DNA of 64,000 nucleotides from Onthophagus taurus (lineage: Eukaryota > Arthropoda > Insecta > Coleoptera > Scarabaeidae): assembly GCF_036711975.1 (NCBI RefSeq), contig NC_091976.1, positions 23,684,001-23,748,000 on the forward strand, read 5' to 3'. The translations under genes and the position numbers were made by a program. Below the pieces are notes generated by a model. That model did no database searches. It was not told the origin of the DNA and saw nothing but the letters and a program-made list of their open reading frames with translations. Each line of letters begins with the position of its first letter. The first letter of the stretch is position 1. Of the stretch, positions 37,001-47,975 are shown one piece after another.

Positions 37001-40000
37001 TAGTAATATTGAATTTGTGTCACATTGACGTTTAACCTTTATTCAAAAATTTATTTAAAAAATAATTTTATGGAATCAATTTCAATAGTCGTAGACAAAG
37101 TATAGTATTCTACTCGCATATAATAATATACTATTATTTTTGTTCAAAAAAAGGATAAAAACGCGAATTACAAAAAATAGCATAAAAACACGTTTCATAA
37201 GACTTAAAGCACCCGTTTTTCAACTTGAATTCGTGCATTTTAAACGTGTCTTACGAAACTTGTTTTTTAATATACTATTATCTACAACTATTTAATTTCG
37301 AAAAAAAAAATCAAAAAAGGAAAAAAAACTTGATAGACATTTCAGACATAACCCCAATATAAGAAAGCTGTCATTTCTGTATTATTTTATTTTTTGATTA
37401 GTAGGTCGTCTCAGAACTGTGTAATAATGGCTTCATTATTCAACACTTGTCAGTCATAAGAGTAATGCGTGTCAATACCCGTCATAAATCAAATGTATAA
37501 CGAATAGATAATTCAATAGTTGTAGATAAATAATTTTACGTAATAGAAAGTGGTGAGTTTAACAATTTTCGTTTAAAACATTTTTTTCTATCTCAAATGA
37601 TTTAGTAGCTATCGACATCTAATAATAACCCACCTGTATATACATGGTGTCCCACGTAAGCGGCAAAGTACATAAATGACGTTAAGGAGCTGAGGTTCTT
37701 CAGTTTTTCTGGCAGTTCTTAGAGAAAAAGTTGTAGGAAATTTACCACAGTATTAAGGGCGAATATTTTTATACTTACAGGGTGTTCCATAACGAAGTAT
37801 TGACATAAACATATTATGTTATTTTAAATGGAATGATATAGTCTTTATTGCGTGTTCTAATTCTACACTATGTCCTCTAAACCTGAATTGCTCAGCGAGT
37901 GGTTAAGCTAGAAAGGTAAAAAGCAACATGGGTTATAAAATACTTTGTATGTATAAAAATATTTTCCGTTTATAGTGTAGTAAATTTTCTACAACTTTTT
38001 TTATGTACTTTGCCGCTTACATGGGAGGCACCTGTACAACTAATCCCTTTTCATTTAATTAAAAATATGTAAACCAACAACTTCATTTTAGACGACCATT
38101 TCTTTACCACCTCTTTTAGAGTTCCTGTTCTTCTCTTCCGCATTGCTTCTCATGCAAGGTATAAATCCCTCTATGTATAATCGCAATCAGTAGATTGCGA
38201 AGAATGTCATGAAATACTTTTCAGGATTCTGTCATTCTTCTCTTAATAAATTTGTACATCATTATTCATTACAGTATGCAGCATATACTCAAAAATTTTA
38301 CACCATCTTTGGGTCTGTATCAGGAATATGAATGTTCTGGAAATCCAAACAACGAAACTCGGCAGGTATACTACAAATTAGGTAACATTTAACCTTTCAG
38401 AAAGCATTACTTCGAATTCCACATTATTCCTTATATTATACACTAAGTTGGACTTAATTACGTTTCAATAAATTCTTTGAAGTGGTATTAGTATAATTAT
38501 TGTCTTCTGATCAAAGTAATGCACGTCCCTCACAAATTGATTCACTTCACGTCATTTTAGCCACAAACATTTTCAACACTATCCAAATGATAAACAAAAC
38601 ACACACAGTTAACACTAAAACTGAGTCGTGAATCAAGTATTTCAACAAAAAACGACGCAAAAATCATCGAAATTCAGTGGAGAGACCCATTATTAAAAAA
38701 AGTTAAATAAAATTAGTTATTATACTGACCTATTAAATATTTAGGAAATGTACCATTTCCTGTGGTTAGCATTAAGAGAATATAAATAATAAATACTTTC
38801 ACATAAATGAACCACGCTTTTATCAAAATCTTTAAAAAATAATCGTAATAATAATCTTTTCTTGAATATCTTATTTTTTATAATTAAGTATTTTTTAATT
38901 TTATCTCCACTTTAAAACTCCAGCACACAAACAAATTAAAATCTTTCTTACCATTATCCTCGGAGATATCACATTGTAGTCTTGCTTGTTTCTCGGGTGG
39001 TCCGCTCAAACGAAGATCGACGTCTCGAACTGGTTCTGGGCTGACGGATAAATCTCGATTGCGACGGATGTAATTCCGACTTTTAGAGCTGGGTTTTAGT
39101 TCTTTAAACGTCGTGGTCAAAGCGTCACTCTGCGATTTACCCGGCGAGAGGGTCCTGCTCTCTTTATCAGCCTTACCCAAATTGTTTAAGGAGGACGAGG
39201 AGGAAGAAGAGGACGTTGGTACGCTGGACGAGGTTATTTTCGGGATTTTCTCTTTCTTTTTGTGTTTATTGGGCGAAGCGGAAGAGGAGCGGCTACCGCC
39301 GGTCTTCGACTCACTTTTACCGCTTTTATTTTTTGTGGGAGACGAATCGAGAGAGCTTGCGGAGCCACTACTTCCTTTTGACGGGCTAGAGAGTTTAGAC
39401 CCTGAACGGCCAGCTCTAACCGCCTTTGTGGAAAATAAATCGGACGATTTATCAGATTTTTTCGTTAAGGATTGGGTTGTAGGCGTTTTTGATTTGGTTT
39501 GCGCGGAAGGAGGTGCGCTACCTTTGCTAGAAACCTGTGAACGGGGGTCTGAACGGCTGTTGCCCTGAACACTCGCTTTATTAATGTTTAATGATTTATT
39601 ATTGTTAGCGTTTGAACCTAATGTCTCTGCGTTTATATTTGATTTATTCTCTAACGGCACATTAGAACTAACAGTGGTATTGATGGGCGCGGACGTCGCT
39701 GTTGAGCCACCACTACTTTGAAGTCGGGCTAATCGCGGATCCCTCGTTCGACCACTCGATGCTGCTGCCACCAGCGCACTATTTACGGGTGTTATTTTTG
39801 GGGTTGATGCGTTTGATACTCCAGAATTACCGGCGTTTGGAAGTAATCTTTTATTCATTACAGATGATGACTAATAAATTATGTGGGAATTAGTAAAAAC
39901 ATATTTGTGTTTTAAAAAAAAACTTACAGTTAATTGTTTTGTATTTTTTGAATTGTTAGTGCCCCCTGATAACTGCTTTGCAACTTCAGGCTTCAACAAA

Positions 40001-41450
40001 ATATTCTTGATAAAACACACACAAAATTAATATAATATTATAAATTAATGTAAGTTAATATCTTTTTAATACCTGTGCTTTATTTATTTTCGGTCCATCT
40101 GTAGTACTAGAAGTTCCATTTCCCATATTCATCCTTTCTTGTAATTTAACCTGCGCCTGCAACACCTCCAATTCGAGCCTCTTCTGCTGCAACTCCAACA
40201 ACTGCTGTTGCTTCATCAATAACTTCTTCTGCATATCGAGGGTTGAAGGTCCGACCTCTGGGGGCGCATTCGCAGACGTTGGGATCGCGATGGGGGGGCT
40301 TTTTTTGGGAAGCGTCATCTGCCAGAAGAAGAAGAAGCGAAGAAGCGTCAAGCGGGAGTTAATTACTACCACGTTTTTTTATATACTTTATTATTTATAA
40401 ATGACACAACGATTTCGTTTAGATTTACAATAAAAAGAAACAACAAGATATAACAGTATCTTACATTTTGTAAAAATTTCGGATTTAAATGAATGTTATT
40501 TGTGACGGGGGGATCCGAAATTGGCCAAGCCGGGTCCAGGTGTTGGTTGACCTTCACATCTAAGTTGTAAAGTTTCGTTTTTGGGAGGACATCGTTCCAT
40601 GTTTGGCGCAGCTTAAACATTTCTGAACGAGTTTTTTCGTCCACCTGAAATGTAATTAAAAAAAAAGTGTTAGAGGATATTTTATGGAAGTTTAAAAAGA
40701 ATATTTTTGCGTGTAGGTGTGTACATACCACTTCAAAAGTTTGACAAAATGTGGAAACAATGTTCTGACTGAAGAGGGACAAGTAGATTCCACCGACAGT
40801 CTTCATAATACAATCGATGAGGTACAACACTGGCAACTTGATGTCCTTGGGCACCTAAGTACAGATAACTCACTCTACTTTACATTTCTCCCAAATTTCT
40901 ATTAACGATTAAATCAGCAAGAAGACCCAGATCCGCACTGCCATCGATACTTACACAATATGATACAACAATTAAAAACTACTCACTGCCTAAATATTTA
41001 TTAATGACAAAACGCGTTCATCACTTTCTATCTCTACCATATTCGTTTATGTACTTTTTATTTAAGATTTGGCATGCATAGTAAAAAACAAATAATTATA
41101 CCATGTTTTTAAAATTATTTATTTACTTATATCACAAATAGGTTCTTTTCAAAAAAAAATAAATTAATAAGAGGTGGAAAAGAGGTCACCTCTTATACGT
41201 AACCTTATTAATTGTTTTTTTAATTTTCAAGTTAGTTAAGCTTGAAGGGCTAACTAACACAAAAGTGATAATAACTTTAAATAATGACCTTATCGAGATG
41301 AGATTCGATGGTGGCGACGATATCGGATGCATGGGCAACATTCTCTCCAGCCAACATTGTAAGCACGTTTATCATCGGTTTACTGTTGCACGTCAAATCG
41401 TCCAACGTCGAAACGTACTCCCTCACCTCTCTACTTGTCGACGACATCAT
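25060..41450 (-). CDS. Pcf11: Pcf11, mRNA 3'-end cleavage and polyadenylation factor
   Basis: Eleven coding exons: 41450-41289, 40854-40729, 40644-40465, 40318-40073, 40005-39928, 39870-38952, 32270-32123, 32061-30386, 26988-26045, 25983-25530, 25475-25060; 1,782 aa, all phases close. Residues 1-140 form the CID that binds the phosphorylated RNA polymerase II tail (REVREYVSTLDDLTCNSKP, KLPVLYLIDCI, FKLRQTWNDVLP). Residues 175-225 are a Gln/Leu/Lys-rich coiled coil, then a Ser-rich exon with RTRDPRLARL. A charged segment with ELFGNEDTDLRQL (about 620) precedes Arg/Gly-rich DNA at 31360-31470 and a repeated beta-type region (residues about 925-1115). The C-terminus has two zinc-binding modules (CSTCGMRF with HLDWHF; CEVCHDRF) flanking the likely Clp1-binding part, then an acidic tail. 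Pcf11 joins cleavage factor II with Clp1. Introns 6 (6.7 kb) and 8 (3.4 kb) are full of transposons. Start could also be the second Met. Confidence 0.92.
27553..28357. mobile_element. Non-autonomous element inside the Tc1-like transposon
   Basis: Short inverted ends match: ACAGTGTGTCCGTAAAGTA at 27554 and the reverse complement of the right end, ACAGCGTGTCCCGTATTTC, at about 28357. No transposase is recognisable in between. A further ATACAGGGTGTATCA end-like motif at 27209 suggests yet another fragment between 27069 and 27552. Confidence 0.5.
28651..29860 (+). mobile_element. Mariner-superfamily transposon (DUF4817-type transposase), defective
   Basis: About 30-bp inverted ends lie at 28651-28681 and 29831-29860 (core TGTTTTTTATAGAGGTA). 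The transposase begins near 28761 with a helix-turn-helix (MNILTHEQRFQIVQIYF), shifts frame at a hairpin near 28959-29009, continues with MCPSTLWKILRKDLGL (29050), ILFSDEACLNGYV (first catalytic Asp, 29217), a stretch with WSDGNPQVYV, then FQQDGATCHTARATIDLL (second Asp, about 29430, after stops) and LTPLDYFLWGYVK (third acidic block, about 29540). It is inserted in the Tc1-like transposase gene, separating its DNA-binding and catalytic parts. Several stops and frameshifts make it non-functional. Confidence 0.85.
32470..32620 (-). mobile_element. tRNA-derived SINE
   Basis: On the minus strand, 32612-32591 reads TGGCGTGATAGCCCAGCGG, a good RNA polymerase III A box (TRGCNNAGYNGG-like), and 32575-32557 reads GAGGTTCGAGACTC, a B box (GGTTCGANNCC). 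The region between them has tRNA-like spacing, but the acceptor stem does not close, so it is not a tRNA gene. The tail continues down to about 32470 with sequence not related to tRNA (GGTGGTGACCAAGAAATT). It lies in Pcf11 intron 6, same strand as Pcf11. Tail boundaries are uncertain. Confidence 0.7.
32898..33070. mobile_element. Palindromic MITE, short copy
   Basis: Nearly the whole 170 bp folds on itself. Ends are ACAGTGTGTTAATTAATTA and its complement, with inner runs GGTTGCATACTTGCAATGAT and GATATTGGTTGCATACTT. A longer copy of the same family is at 55330-55583. It lies in Pcf11 intron 6. Confidence 0.85.
33430..33910 (+). mobile_element. LINE reverse-transcriptase remnant
   Basis: A plus-strand frame gives KQAFDRLMIGNIFDLLREE and then CYADDAILHKSGE, the A-box and the YADD catalytic box of a non-LTR reverse transcriptase, with the intervening part deleted. 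Further frames up to 33900 resemble the LINE C-terminal tail with the order R-W-x-R, W-R-D-Q-V-D, then a basic segment. Many stops. It is an RTE- or similar-type LINE by layout, but the clade is not certain. Confidence 0.65.
34703..36320. mobile_element. Large inverted-repeat element in Pcf11 intron 6
   Basis: Arms of about 200 bp at 34767-34975 and 36105-36301 are inverted copies: both have the run TGTGCTGGTTGAATTG, the run CCCTTTAATT and the run TACTTAATATTACATTCTGT. The interior holds two more foldbacks (35195-35580 around ATCTACGACTGC, and 35750-35975). No transposase was found, so this is a non-autonomous foldback-type element. Outer motifs TACAGGGTGTTGCA (34705) and a matching CTGTATAG (36313) may mark an enclosing older element. 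Confidence 0.7.
35750..35975. repeat. Foldback pair carrying TGACGTCA sites
   Basis: About 62 bp at 35752-35813 is repeated in inverted orientation at 35910-35975. Each arm carries a CTGACGTCACAGAGG-like or TGTGACGTCA motif, the run GGCGGAGCTTATACTGA (or its complement) and the run TTCGTTGCTAAC. The CRE-like palindrome is the same core seen in the kibra promoter, but here it sits in mobile DNA. Confidence 0.75.
36560..37285. repeat. Dispersed repeat family A, fullest copy
   Basis: Parts of this block recur elsewhere in the window: 36565-36680 and 37150-37280 match 47690-47975 in reverse orientation (shared AACACGTTTCATAAGACTTA), and 36670-37080 matches 56650-57060 in the same orientation (shared CACGACTACCTTATAA and TAATAATTATTTGAAAC). 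No coding sequence is visible. It sits in Pcf11 intron 6. Confidence 0.75.
37640..38036. mobile_element. MITE with GTGTCCCA-type ends
   Basis: Inverted ends at about 37645-37680 and 37995-38030 share GTAAGCGGCAAAGTACATAA. An ACAGGGTGTTCCATAACGAA segment inside (37779) suggests a further small insertion. The rest of Pcf11 intron 6, from 38037 to 38951 and from 33911 to 34702, shows nothing I can name. Confidence 0.7.
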
Positions 41451-42000
41451 CCAAAAATAAATTATAAATACACTTGTAGTTGTAATAGTACTATCACAGG
41501 CTGTGCGTGGAAATTAAAATCTAAAATGGAAGAAGCAAAAAAAATCTACGTCAGTTTTTAATGAACCGAAAAAGTTTGTGACGTTTATAGTGTCACAATT
41601 AAAACGTATGTCGCGTCCGATATTCACTCACCTTAAAACCTAATTCATTAGTAAACGTTATTCAAGGTGACATCTTCGTTACATTTCGCACACGATTTCC
41701 ACCGCCTTTTTCCGCCTTCTTCATTTCCAAATAAACGCGGAAAAAGACTCGCTTCACGTGCTCTTTACTTTGATCACTAAAAATGGCGACTGGCGATTGT
41801 TTGTTGGGCTACTTGAAATGAGGGTAAACGTCATAACAATCGCGCATGCGCATTTAAATTTTTATTTAAAAACTACTACAAAAAAATAGTTAATTACTTT
41901 TAAATAAACGATTAAATAAGTTTTTATCGCATAATTTGTATGCCTAAAAGCGATTATTAGCACGGAAAATATAATTAAAAATAAATTATTTTATTAGGAC
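41451..42000 (-). promoter_or_regulatory. Probable Pcf11 promoter
   Basis: Upstream of the Pcf11 start codon is a CpG-richer stretch with a CGCCATTTTTAG core near 41780 and a perfect GCGCATGCGC palindrome at 41842-41851, the classic NRF-1 type site (Ewg in flies). This fits a broadly expressed TATA-less gene. The transcription start is not mapped. Confidence 0.45.
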
Positions 42001-42900
42001 TTTTGTATTTTTTTTTTGATTAAAAAACCGTTATCTGTAGGTTGATTTTTAATGTATATACGTTAAAATGCGTATTATGTTGGGCGTAATTCCCATTATA
42101 AGTGGGTCAATAAAAATAAAATCGATGTCTTTGTTTTCATTTAAAAATTGCGAAGTAAGAATAAAAGTGTAATCTATTTCTTTTTTAATTTAAATGAATC
42201 AAATTAAAGTAATTATTAATTACAAATAATAAATTTCTTAATATTTCCTAATAACAATATTATTTCAATTATTATTATTTAAACATTTAAATTTGTAACC
42301 AATTTGACCTTGTTCGTGATTGGTTAAATTTTATTTTTGACAACGCTTTAAATTTATAGGTTAGGTTACTGACATTTAAACGATTTTTTCGTGTCCTAAA
42401 TTTTTTGAGCGCAATATTTTAATTTAATTGAAGTAAAATCAATTCTTTTTAAAATTAAAAAGGGATTCTAAGGTTAGTAATAATTCACAACCAATTTTGC
42501 CAATTTTGATGCAATTCATTAATTTACATCATTAATAAAGAAAACGACCGATATTGTTGATAAAATTGTCAAGGCTGAACAAATTATTTCACACTACATG
42601 ACGGTTTATTTATAGGAGTATTGGAAAAGTTATGAATCCCAAGCATTGAAGATCAAAACATAAAAAGAGAAATCATTAATTTGTGCAATATATCATAATT
42701 ATGTACAACAGGTATATTAAACATTTACAGCCTATAAATTTGTATTAGTATGTAGAAATAATAACTATGCCATTTCACTCTAACACATGTTAACTTATGG
42801 GCGTAATATCTATACCGTATGCGGAAAATAAATCGTAAATGCACTATTTCGAACGTTTTCACGCGATGAGTCACTCTCACTTCTGGTGGTATAGACTCTA
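42001..42900. other. AT-rich intergenic DNA
   Basis: No gene, repeat family copy or inverted repeat of note is visible, apart from a TATA-rich dyad at 42895-42945 (TATAGAG and complements). A minus-strand 68-codon frame at 42725-42931 has no recognisable content. Confidence 0.3.
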
Positions 42901-42919
42901 TATCTCTATACTCTATTAT

Positions 42920-43262
42920 ATATATAGTCACTATAGAGTATAGTACAACGTTCCTCTAGGATACATCTAGATGTGGAGAATAGTCTTCCGCTAGTTGCAG
43001 GGCATTTAAAATTCGACGGACTAATTTCTTTAATCATGGGAGGTCATTACAGTTTTTCCTAAATTCCATAGGACATGTATGGGGTTCAATTTTTCTTTGC
43101 ATGTAAATATCTATTTCGCCATCAATTTTATCTTGTTCTCCTGAAGAATCTTGAAATTCGTCAAATAACGTTGAAGTTGAAGTAAATGCTTTGAGTTTTA
43201 TGGGTCTTGTTGCTGTTATATCTAATTCATCTTCAACAACTTTAGGTTCTTCATCTAAAATG
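42920..43262 (-). mobile_element. hAT transposase C-terminal remnant
   Basis: Reading down from 43262, the frame gives EEPKVVEDELDI, later EIDIYMQRKIEPHTC and CNDLP, then a stop. Just beyond, in the same general frame, comes CPATSGRLFSTSRCILEE, which is the conserved hAT dimerisation signature (usually CPATSVPSERLFSTAG). A 3-residue deletion (the PSE part) and a stop codon mark it as dead. The upstream catalytic region is not found. A TTGCAG before codon 'SILDEE' resembles a splice acceptor but is more likely chance. Confidence 0.75.
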
Positions 43263-43319
43263 GACTGCAACATAATCCGTATTGACGATTTAACTCTTGT
43301 TTGCTTGTCGTCACTACAA

Positions 43320-43690
43320 TTCTTCTTCTAGAACTAGTATCATTTGGGTTTAGCCGTCTTTAGAGATGCACGGCTAAACCTGATATTTTCTAGTTCTAGA
43401 TCTAGTGTTAGTTCTAGTTTTACACTATCACTAGAACTAACACAAGACCTAGAACTAGAATCATTCGGCTTTAGCCGTCTTGAAAGACGTGCGGCTAAAC
43501 CCGAATGTTTCTAGTTTTAAGTCTAATGTTAGTTCTAGTTATACACTTGCACTATCACTAGAACTAACACTATACCTAGAACTAGAATCATTTGGGTTTA
43601 GCCACACGTCTCTAAAGACGGCTAAACCCGAATGATTCTAGTTCTAGGTCTAGTGTTAGTTCTAGTTTTAATTCAATAAAAATATGTAAC
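43320..43690. repeat. Dispersed CTAGT family, multi-copy cluster
   Basis: Three alternating units are arranged as inverted repeats. Each unit pairs a CTAGTGTTAGTTCTAGTTTT block with a hairpin block containing GGTTTAGCCGTCTT and its complement AAGACGGCTAAACCCGAATG. Relatives occur near 8876-8925, 12990-13040, 55910-56220, 59745-60290 (split by a MITE) and 62210-62320. Most copies adjoin CAATAAAAATATACAACATA and GTGATATCTTAT. Non-coding. Confidence 0.85.
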
Positions 43691-43794
43691 ATAGTGATAT
43701 CTTATAAATAATAACGAAAAACTTTATTTTTAGATCTAAAAGCTAAATTAAACTTCTAAAAAACTTATTTCGTTAAGATCGAATCATTTTTTCT

Positions 43795-44553
43795 TTATAA
43801 TCCGCCATTTTGTTCTTATTATTATCGAATTTAATTAATCCAACATCGTATTCGTGATCTACATTAAATTCTCTTTAAAACGAGCCCAAACTCGATGGGG
43901 TTATCGTAAAAGATAACAAACTTCTTATTGTCATTTTTTTGAGGTTATGACAAAATTAAATGTGGGATATCGCGGGTGTTTCTTGAGATAATCGAGTCGA
44001 GTTTGGACTCGATTTGAAGCATTTTTAATTCCCCACACGATCGTGAATAAATTAAAAGCCTAACCTCACTTTATAAACGTCAAATCATATATATACTATC
44101 ATATATATAGATAGTATATATATGCGTCAAATTAATATTATTTGATATTTTCCGCCATCTTGATTAATAATTTTAATTAAATAATAGCGAAATTCTATAT
44201 TTTTACTTAAAAGTACCCCACGAACTTAATTTCGTTCAAATCTTAACATTTTTCATTGAATTATCCGCCATTTTGCCTTTATTTTGACAGAATTTAATTA
44301 AACCAACATCGTATTCGTAATCTATATTAAATTCTCTTTAAAATGAGCCTAAACTCGGTCGAGTTATCTTAAAAGACAACAAACTTCCGGTTGTCACTTT
44401 TTAGAGGTTATGTTAAAATTAAATGTTGGATATCTCGGGTGTTTTTTAAAATAATTGGGTCGTGTTTGGTCTCAAATTAAAGGATTTTTAATATCCCACG
44501 TGATTATGTACTAAGATAAAACCTAACCTCACTTTGTAAACGTCAAATTAATT
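43795..44553. repeat. Diverged direct duplication, about 275 bp unit
   Basis: 43795-44075 and 44262-44545 match at a diverged level, both with CCAACATCGTATTCGT, the run ATTAAATTCTCTTTAAAA, the run AACCTCACTTT and CGTCAAAT. The spacer contains a short ATATAT hairpin near 44090-44125. The unit shares the style of the 60-62 kb repeats (the motif 'TTTAAAATGAGCC' and 'AACTTCCGG'). Confidence 0.75.
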
Positions 44554-44742
44554 TTATTCGTTATTATCCAAGATTTTAACGCAACGTTTTGTTTTTATTT
44601 GCGTTAATAATTTACTAAGCGTTAAATTGTTGTCTATTTTTACTGATGTTGTAAGGTTTAAGCCATCTAGGAGGAAATTTTCATCCTTAGTAATCAATAA
44701 GTTCTGAATTTCCCCATAAACGTCTTGTATACTGGTCAACAT
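44554..44742 (-). CDS. Possible small hypothetical protein (62 codons)
   Basis: An ATG-initiated frame starts MLTSIQDVYGEIQNLLITKD and ends with a stop next to the repeat at 44545. Composition is protein-like and helical, and it lies about 700 bp from Rab30 in divergent orientation. I do not recognise the protein. It may be a small gene, a first exon cut off by the adjoining repeat, or chance. No downstream exon could be found. Confidence 0.25.
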   Translation of the reverse strand: MLTSIQDVYGEIQNLLITKDENFLLDGLNLTTSVKIDNNLTLSKLLTQIKTKRCVKILDNNE

Positions 44743-45450
44743 AGTGTAAATAGAATTCCATCGTGTTAAAATATGTTATTTTAACGGCTTAGAAGCGCGA
44801 ATTTGACATAAGCGAACTTAAATTTACCGCCAAAAATATCTATTTTTTTTTATAGTTGTTTATCTTTCTTAGTGTAAATATAGCATTTGTATTCACTTCT
44901 AATACTTTAAAAATAAATTAATAAACAAATTTCTCACCATTTCCTAATAAAAAGATTAAATTATAAATATTTTTAACGAATTAAGCTAACTTCACACATA
45001 TTTAAAATTCCTCCCCCCCAAAAAAAACCTTGTTAGAAACAAAATAATTAGACAACTCAATTTATCTTAATGAGTAAAAAAAAATAGAATGATGACTAAT
45101 ACACCAACTAATGCCATCTCTGTTTTACACAGCTGTTCATTTGACAGATGACTTTTTTATGCATTAACAATTCCACCTGTCATTTATCTCAATAAAATTC
45201 ATTTCTGGGTCGAAAAGAACCGTAATTTTCGCCTGAATGCATCAAAATCGATTAATAACGATGTATCGAAAAAATACGTAATCGGTGACGTAATAGTTTA
45301 AACATATCTCGAGCGAAATCGGTGAAAACGTGAATTAATTAAAAATAATATCTATATGTGTAGAATGTGAATCACCTGTAAGTTTCTCTATTAAAAAAAT
45401 AGAAAACAAATTAAAAGTAAGCAGAGAAACTTGGTAAATTGATCGCAAAA

Positions 45451-46167
45451 ATGGACGATTATAAATTTTTATTCAAAGTGGTTCTTGTTGGAAATGCTGG
45501 TGTTGGTAAAACATGTCTTGTGAGAAGGTTTACTCAAGGGCTTTTCCCCCCAGGACAAGGTGCTACGATCGGTGTGGATTTTATGATAAAAACCGTTGAA
45601 GTTGAAGGTGAAAAAGTCAAGGTAAAGTTATTTTAAAAAAATTTTTAAGTTCATTTTAATAATAATTAATAATTAGCTTCAGATATGGGATACAGCCGGA
45701 CAAGAACGTTTTCGTTCGATCACACAAAGTTATTACAGATCAGCACATGCCCTTATTTTAGTTTATGATATTTCATGTCAGCCTACTTTTGATTGTCTTC
45801 CTGATTGGTTGAGAGAAATCGAAGAATATGCTAGCAGCAAAGTTTTAAGGATTTTAGTAGGAAATAAAATCGATCGAGATGATCGAGAAATTCCTACTCA
45901 TGTCGGTGAAGATTTTGCTGCTAGACATAATATGTATTTTTTGGAAACTTCCGCAAAAGAAGCTGATAATGTTGAAAAATTATTTATGCAAATCGCAGAA
46001 GATCTCATGGAGGTAAAAAAAAATTATTTTTAATCAATTAATAATTAATAATTTATTTTTAGCAAGCAAGAAGTAAGGATTTACTTCGTTATGATACATC
46101 AACAGCTAATATAGATAATAAAACGACGTCTATATCAGATTCAGGTTGTTGTAGTAAATTGATTTAG
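45451..46167 (+). CDS. Rab30: Rab30 small GTPase
   Basis: Three coding exons: 45451-45621, 45677-46012, 46063-46167; 203 aa, the usual length of Rab30. All GTP-binding motifs are intact: P-loop GNAGVGKT (about residues 13-20), switch I TIGVDF, switch II WDTAGQERFRS, NKID for base recognition and ETSAK. The C-terminus CCSKLI has the double cysteine used for geranylgeranylation. The strings FTQGLFPPGQGATIGVDFMI and LREIEEYAS are Rab30-specific. Rab30 acts at the Golgi, keeping its structure and taking part in secretory and autophagic traffic. The ATG at 45451 is chosen because it gives MDDYKFLFK, matching the family; four codons of upstream open frame lack an ATG. Both introns are 50-55 bp. Confidence 0.95.
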
Positions 46168-47125
46168 ATGAATTGTGCAATGTTAATACAGTTGATTATG
46201 ATTAATTATTAATAAGACTTAATTGTTCTAATTTAAGTGTAATCAACTGTATTTCTTGTTGTTGTTGGTTTGTTTTCCCAGTAATTAATATTAATTCTTT
46301 GATTTTCTCAGGTGTTACTATTTTATTAGTTGAGTTTAAAATGAGTATTTTTTAATGACACAAATTATCTTGATTAGGATCAAATTTTGTATTGCTTAAC
46401 AGGTTGTGCCTAAAAAGTTCCTAATTCTTTTCTTATTTAACTTTTGTTCTCAAAAATTTAAATATTACAATAAAACGAAACAAAGACTTGTATGTTTATC
46501 TTGAATTGATTAGATTTTGGTAAATTTTTTAATTAGAAATGGTAAACATATCTGTAAGAGTAGAAATTTTTGGAATTGCACTCAAAATAAAATTAAAAAA
46601 AGCTTAATAAAATATGTGTTGTGAAAACTCACGCATTGTATCTCTTTATTTCATTAATTTAATTTTTATAAAGACTTTGGCACTAAGCTACGGTAGATGT
46701 ACTTAAAATTTAGCTGTGATTGACGCATTTTTATCTTTTTTGGTTTTTAGTGTAACTTATTTTCTAACTTATTACGTGTTAACTCTTATAATACTCCTTT
46801 TTATAATTATTTAAAATCGATGGTGGTTATGTACAGGGTCTATTTTTGTCGTGTATGATTAGCTCACCCTGTATTTATTTTTAATTTTATTAGCATGAAA
46901 ATCAAAGTGTGTAGTTGTTCTTTTTCGTTGATTTATCTAGAAATGAACTAATTTATCTAGATTTATTAGCACTTTATAGATTATTATTATAAAATTGGTG
47001 TAGGAATATTAATTTGTCACCCATTTGATTTGTTTTAAATATCTTTATAATGAACGTTAACCAATAACCAAAGAATAACGAGATTATTGTAAAAAAATAT
47101 GATTTAATAAAGACTTATTGTTCAA
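46168..47125 (+). other. Rab30 3' UTR and flank
   Basis: AT-rich sequence after the Rab30 stop. Candidate polyadenylation signals are AATAAA at about 46470 and 47107 (the latter followed by a T/G-rich stretch). A CAGGGTCTATTTTTGTCG motif at 46838 and a complementary end at 46870 suggest a small MITE scrap. From 47126 to 47690 I see nothing recognisable. Confidence 0.35.
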
Positions 47126-47689
47126 AACTCTATTTTTTATTCTCCATTTTATTTCTCAAAACAGAACAAGGGAGCCACAAGAGAATCTCTCAACCGATTT
47201 TAATGAATAATATCTCTTTCACTAAGACTTATGCTGAAAATGAATGTCGAAAATTAATACACAAGATGTAAAACCACGATTTTATCTAATTTTCACCTTT
47301 TCGTATTTTTCTCGATATTTATTAGGGTTGTAACGAATGTATTCGCATTCGTAATATGCGGATTATTGAACAGTGTACAAACTTCACTTTGAGTGCGTTT
47401 TCTATCACCTGCACCGTACCCATACATTATTAACCCTTCCTCTGTAAACCTGGGTATTTCCTGTCCGAATTACAACTGTTTAGGCAAATAATTTCTTCAT
47501 TTCATATAAAAAAATATGTAAGTATGCAAAAATAAATTTTTCGATAATTTTATGATTGATTTATCAAGTTGAAGGTTTCGAGCATTATCATGAATTGTTT
47601 ATAAAATTTTTTGAGTGCATTAACAGGATGAAAAAACGGCCGGACCCGAAAGACCCACCTATACAGACGGAAGGTGCTAAAATAGTATA

Positions 47690-47975
47690 TTAAAAAACAA
47701 GTTTCGTAAGACACGTTTGAAATGCACGAATTCAAGTTGAAAATCGAGTGGCGAAGCCACAAGTTTTTTAATGAATGAATGCTTTAAGTCTTATGAAACG
47801 TGTTTTTAATGCTATTTTTTGTAATTCGCGTTTTTATCCTTTTTCTCTTCTCAAAAATAAAATAAATTTTGACAATGTAGGGAAATAGGTATGTAGCAGT
47901 TGGTAACACCGTAACACTTGAAAATAGAAATTTGAATTGACAAGAAGAACCTGTCAAAACAAAATGTATTCACCT
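47690..47975. repeat. Dispersed repeat family A, inverted partial copy
   Basis: Reverse complement of parts of 36560-37285, including TTGACAATGTAGGGAAATAG and AACACGTTTCATAAGACTTA (as complement). The middle of the longer copy is missing here. It stops at the splice-donor-like site of the next feature. Confidence 0.75.

Noticed and set aside
39113-39568. 151-codon plus-strand frame, Glu- and Leu-rich
   Set aside because: Antisense shadow of the Ser-rich Pcf11 exon 6, which is supported by phase-consistent splicing and the DPRL motif.
43034-43273. A separate small gene of 79 codons
   Set aside because: The CPATSGRLFSTS signature just downstream identifies it as a decayed hAT transposase end.
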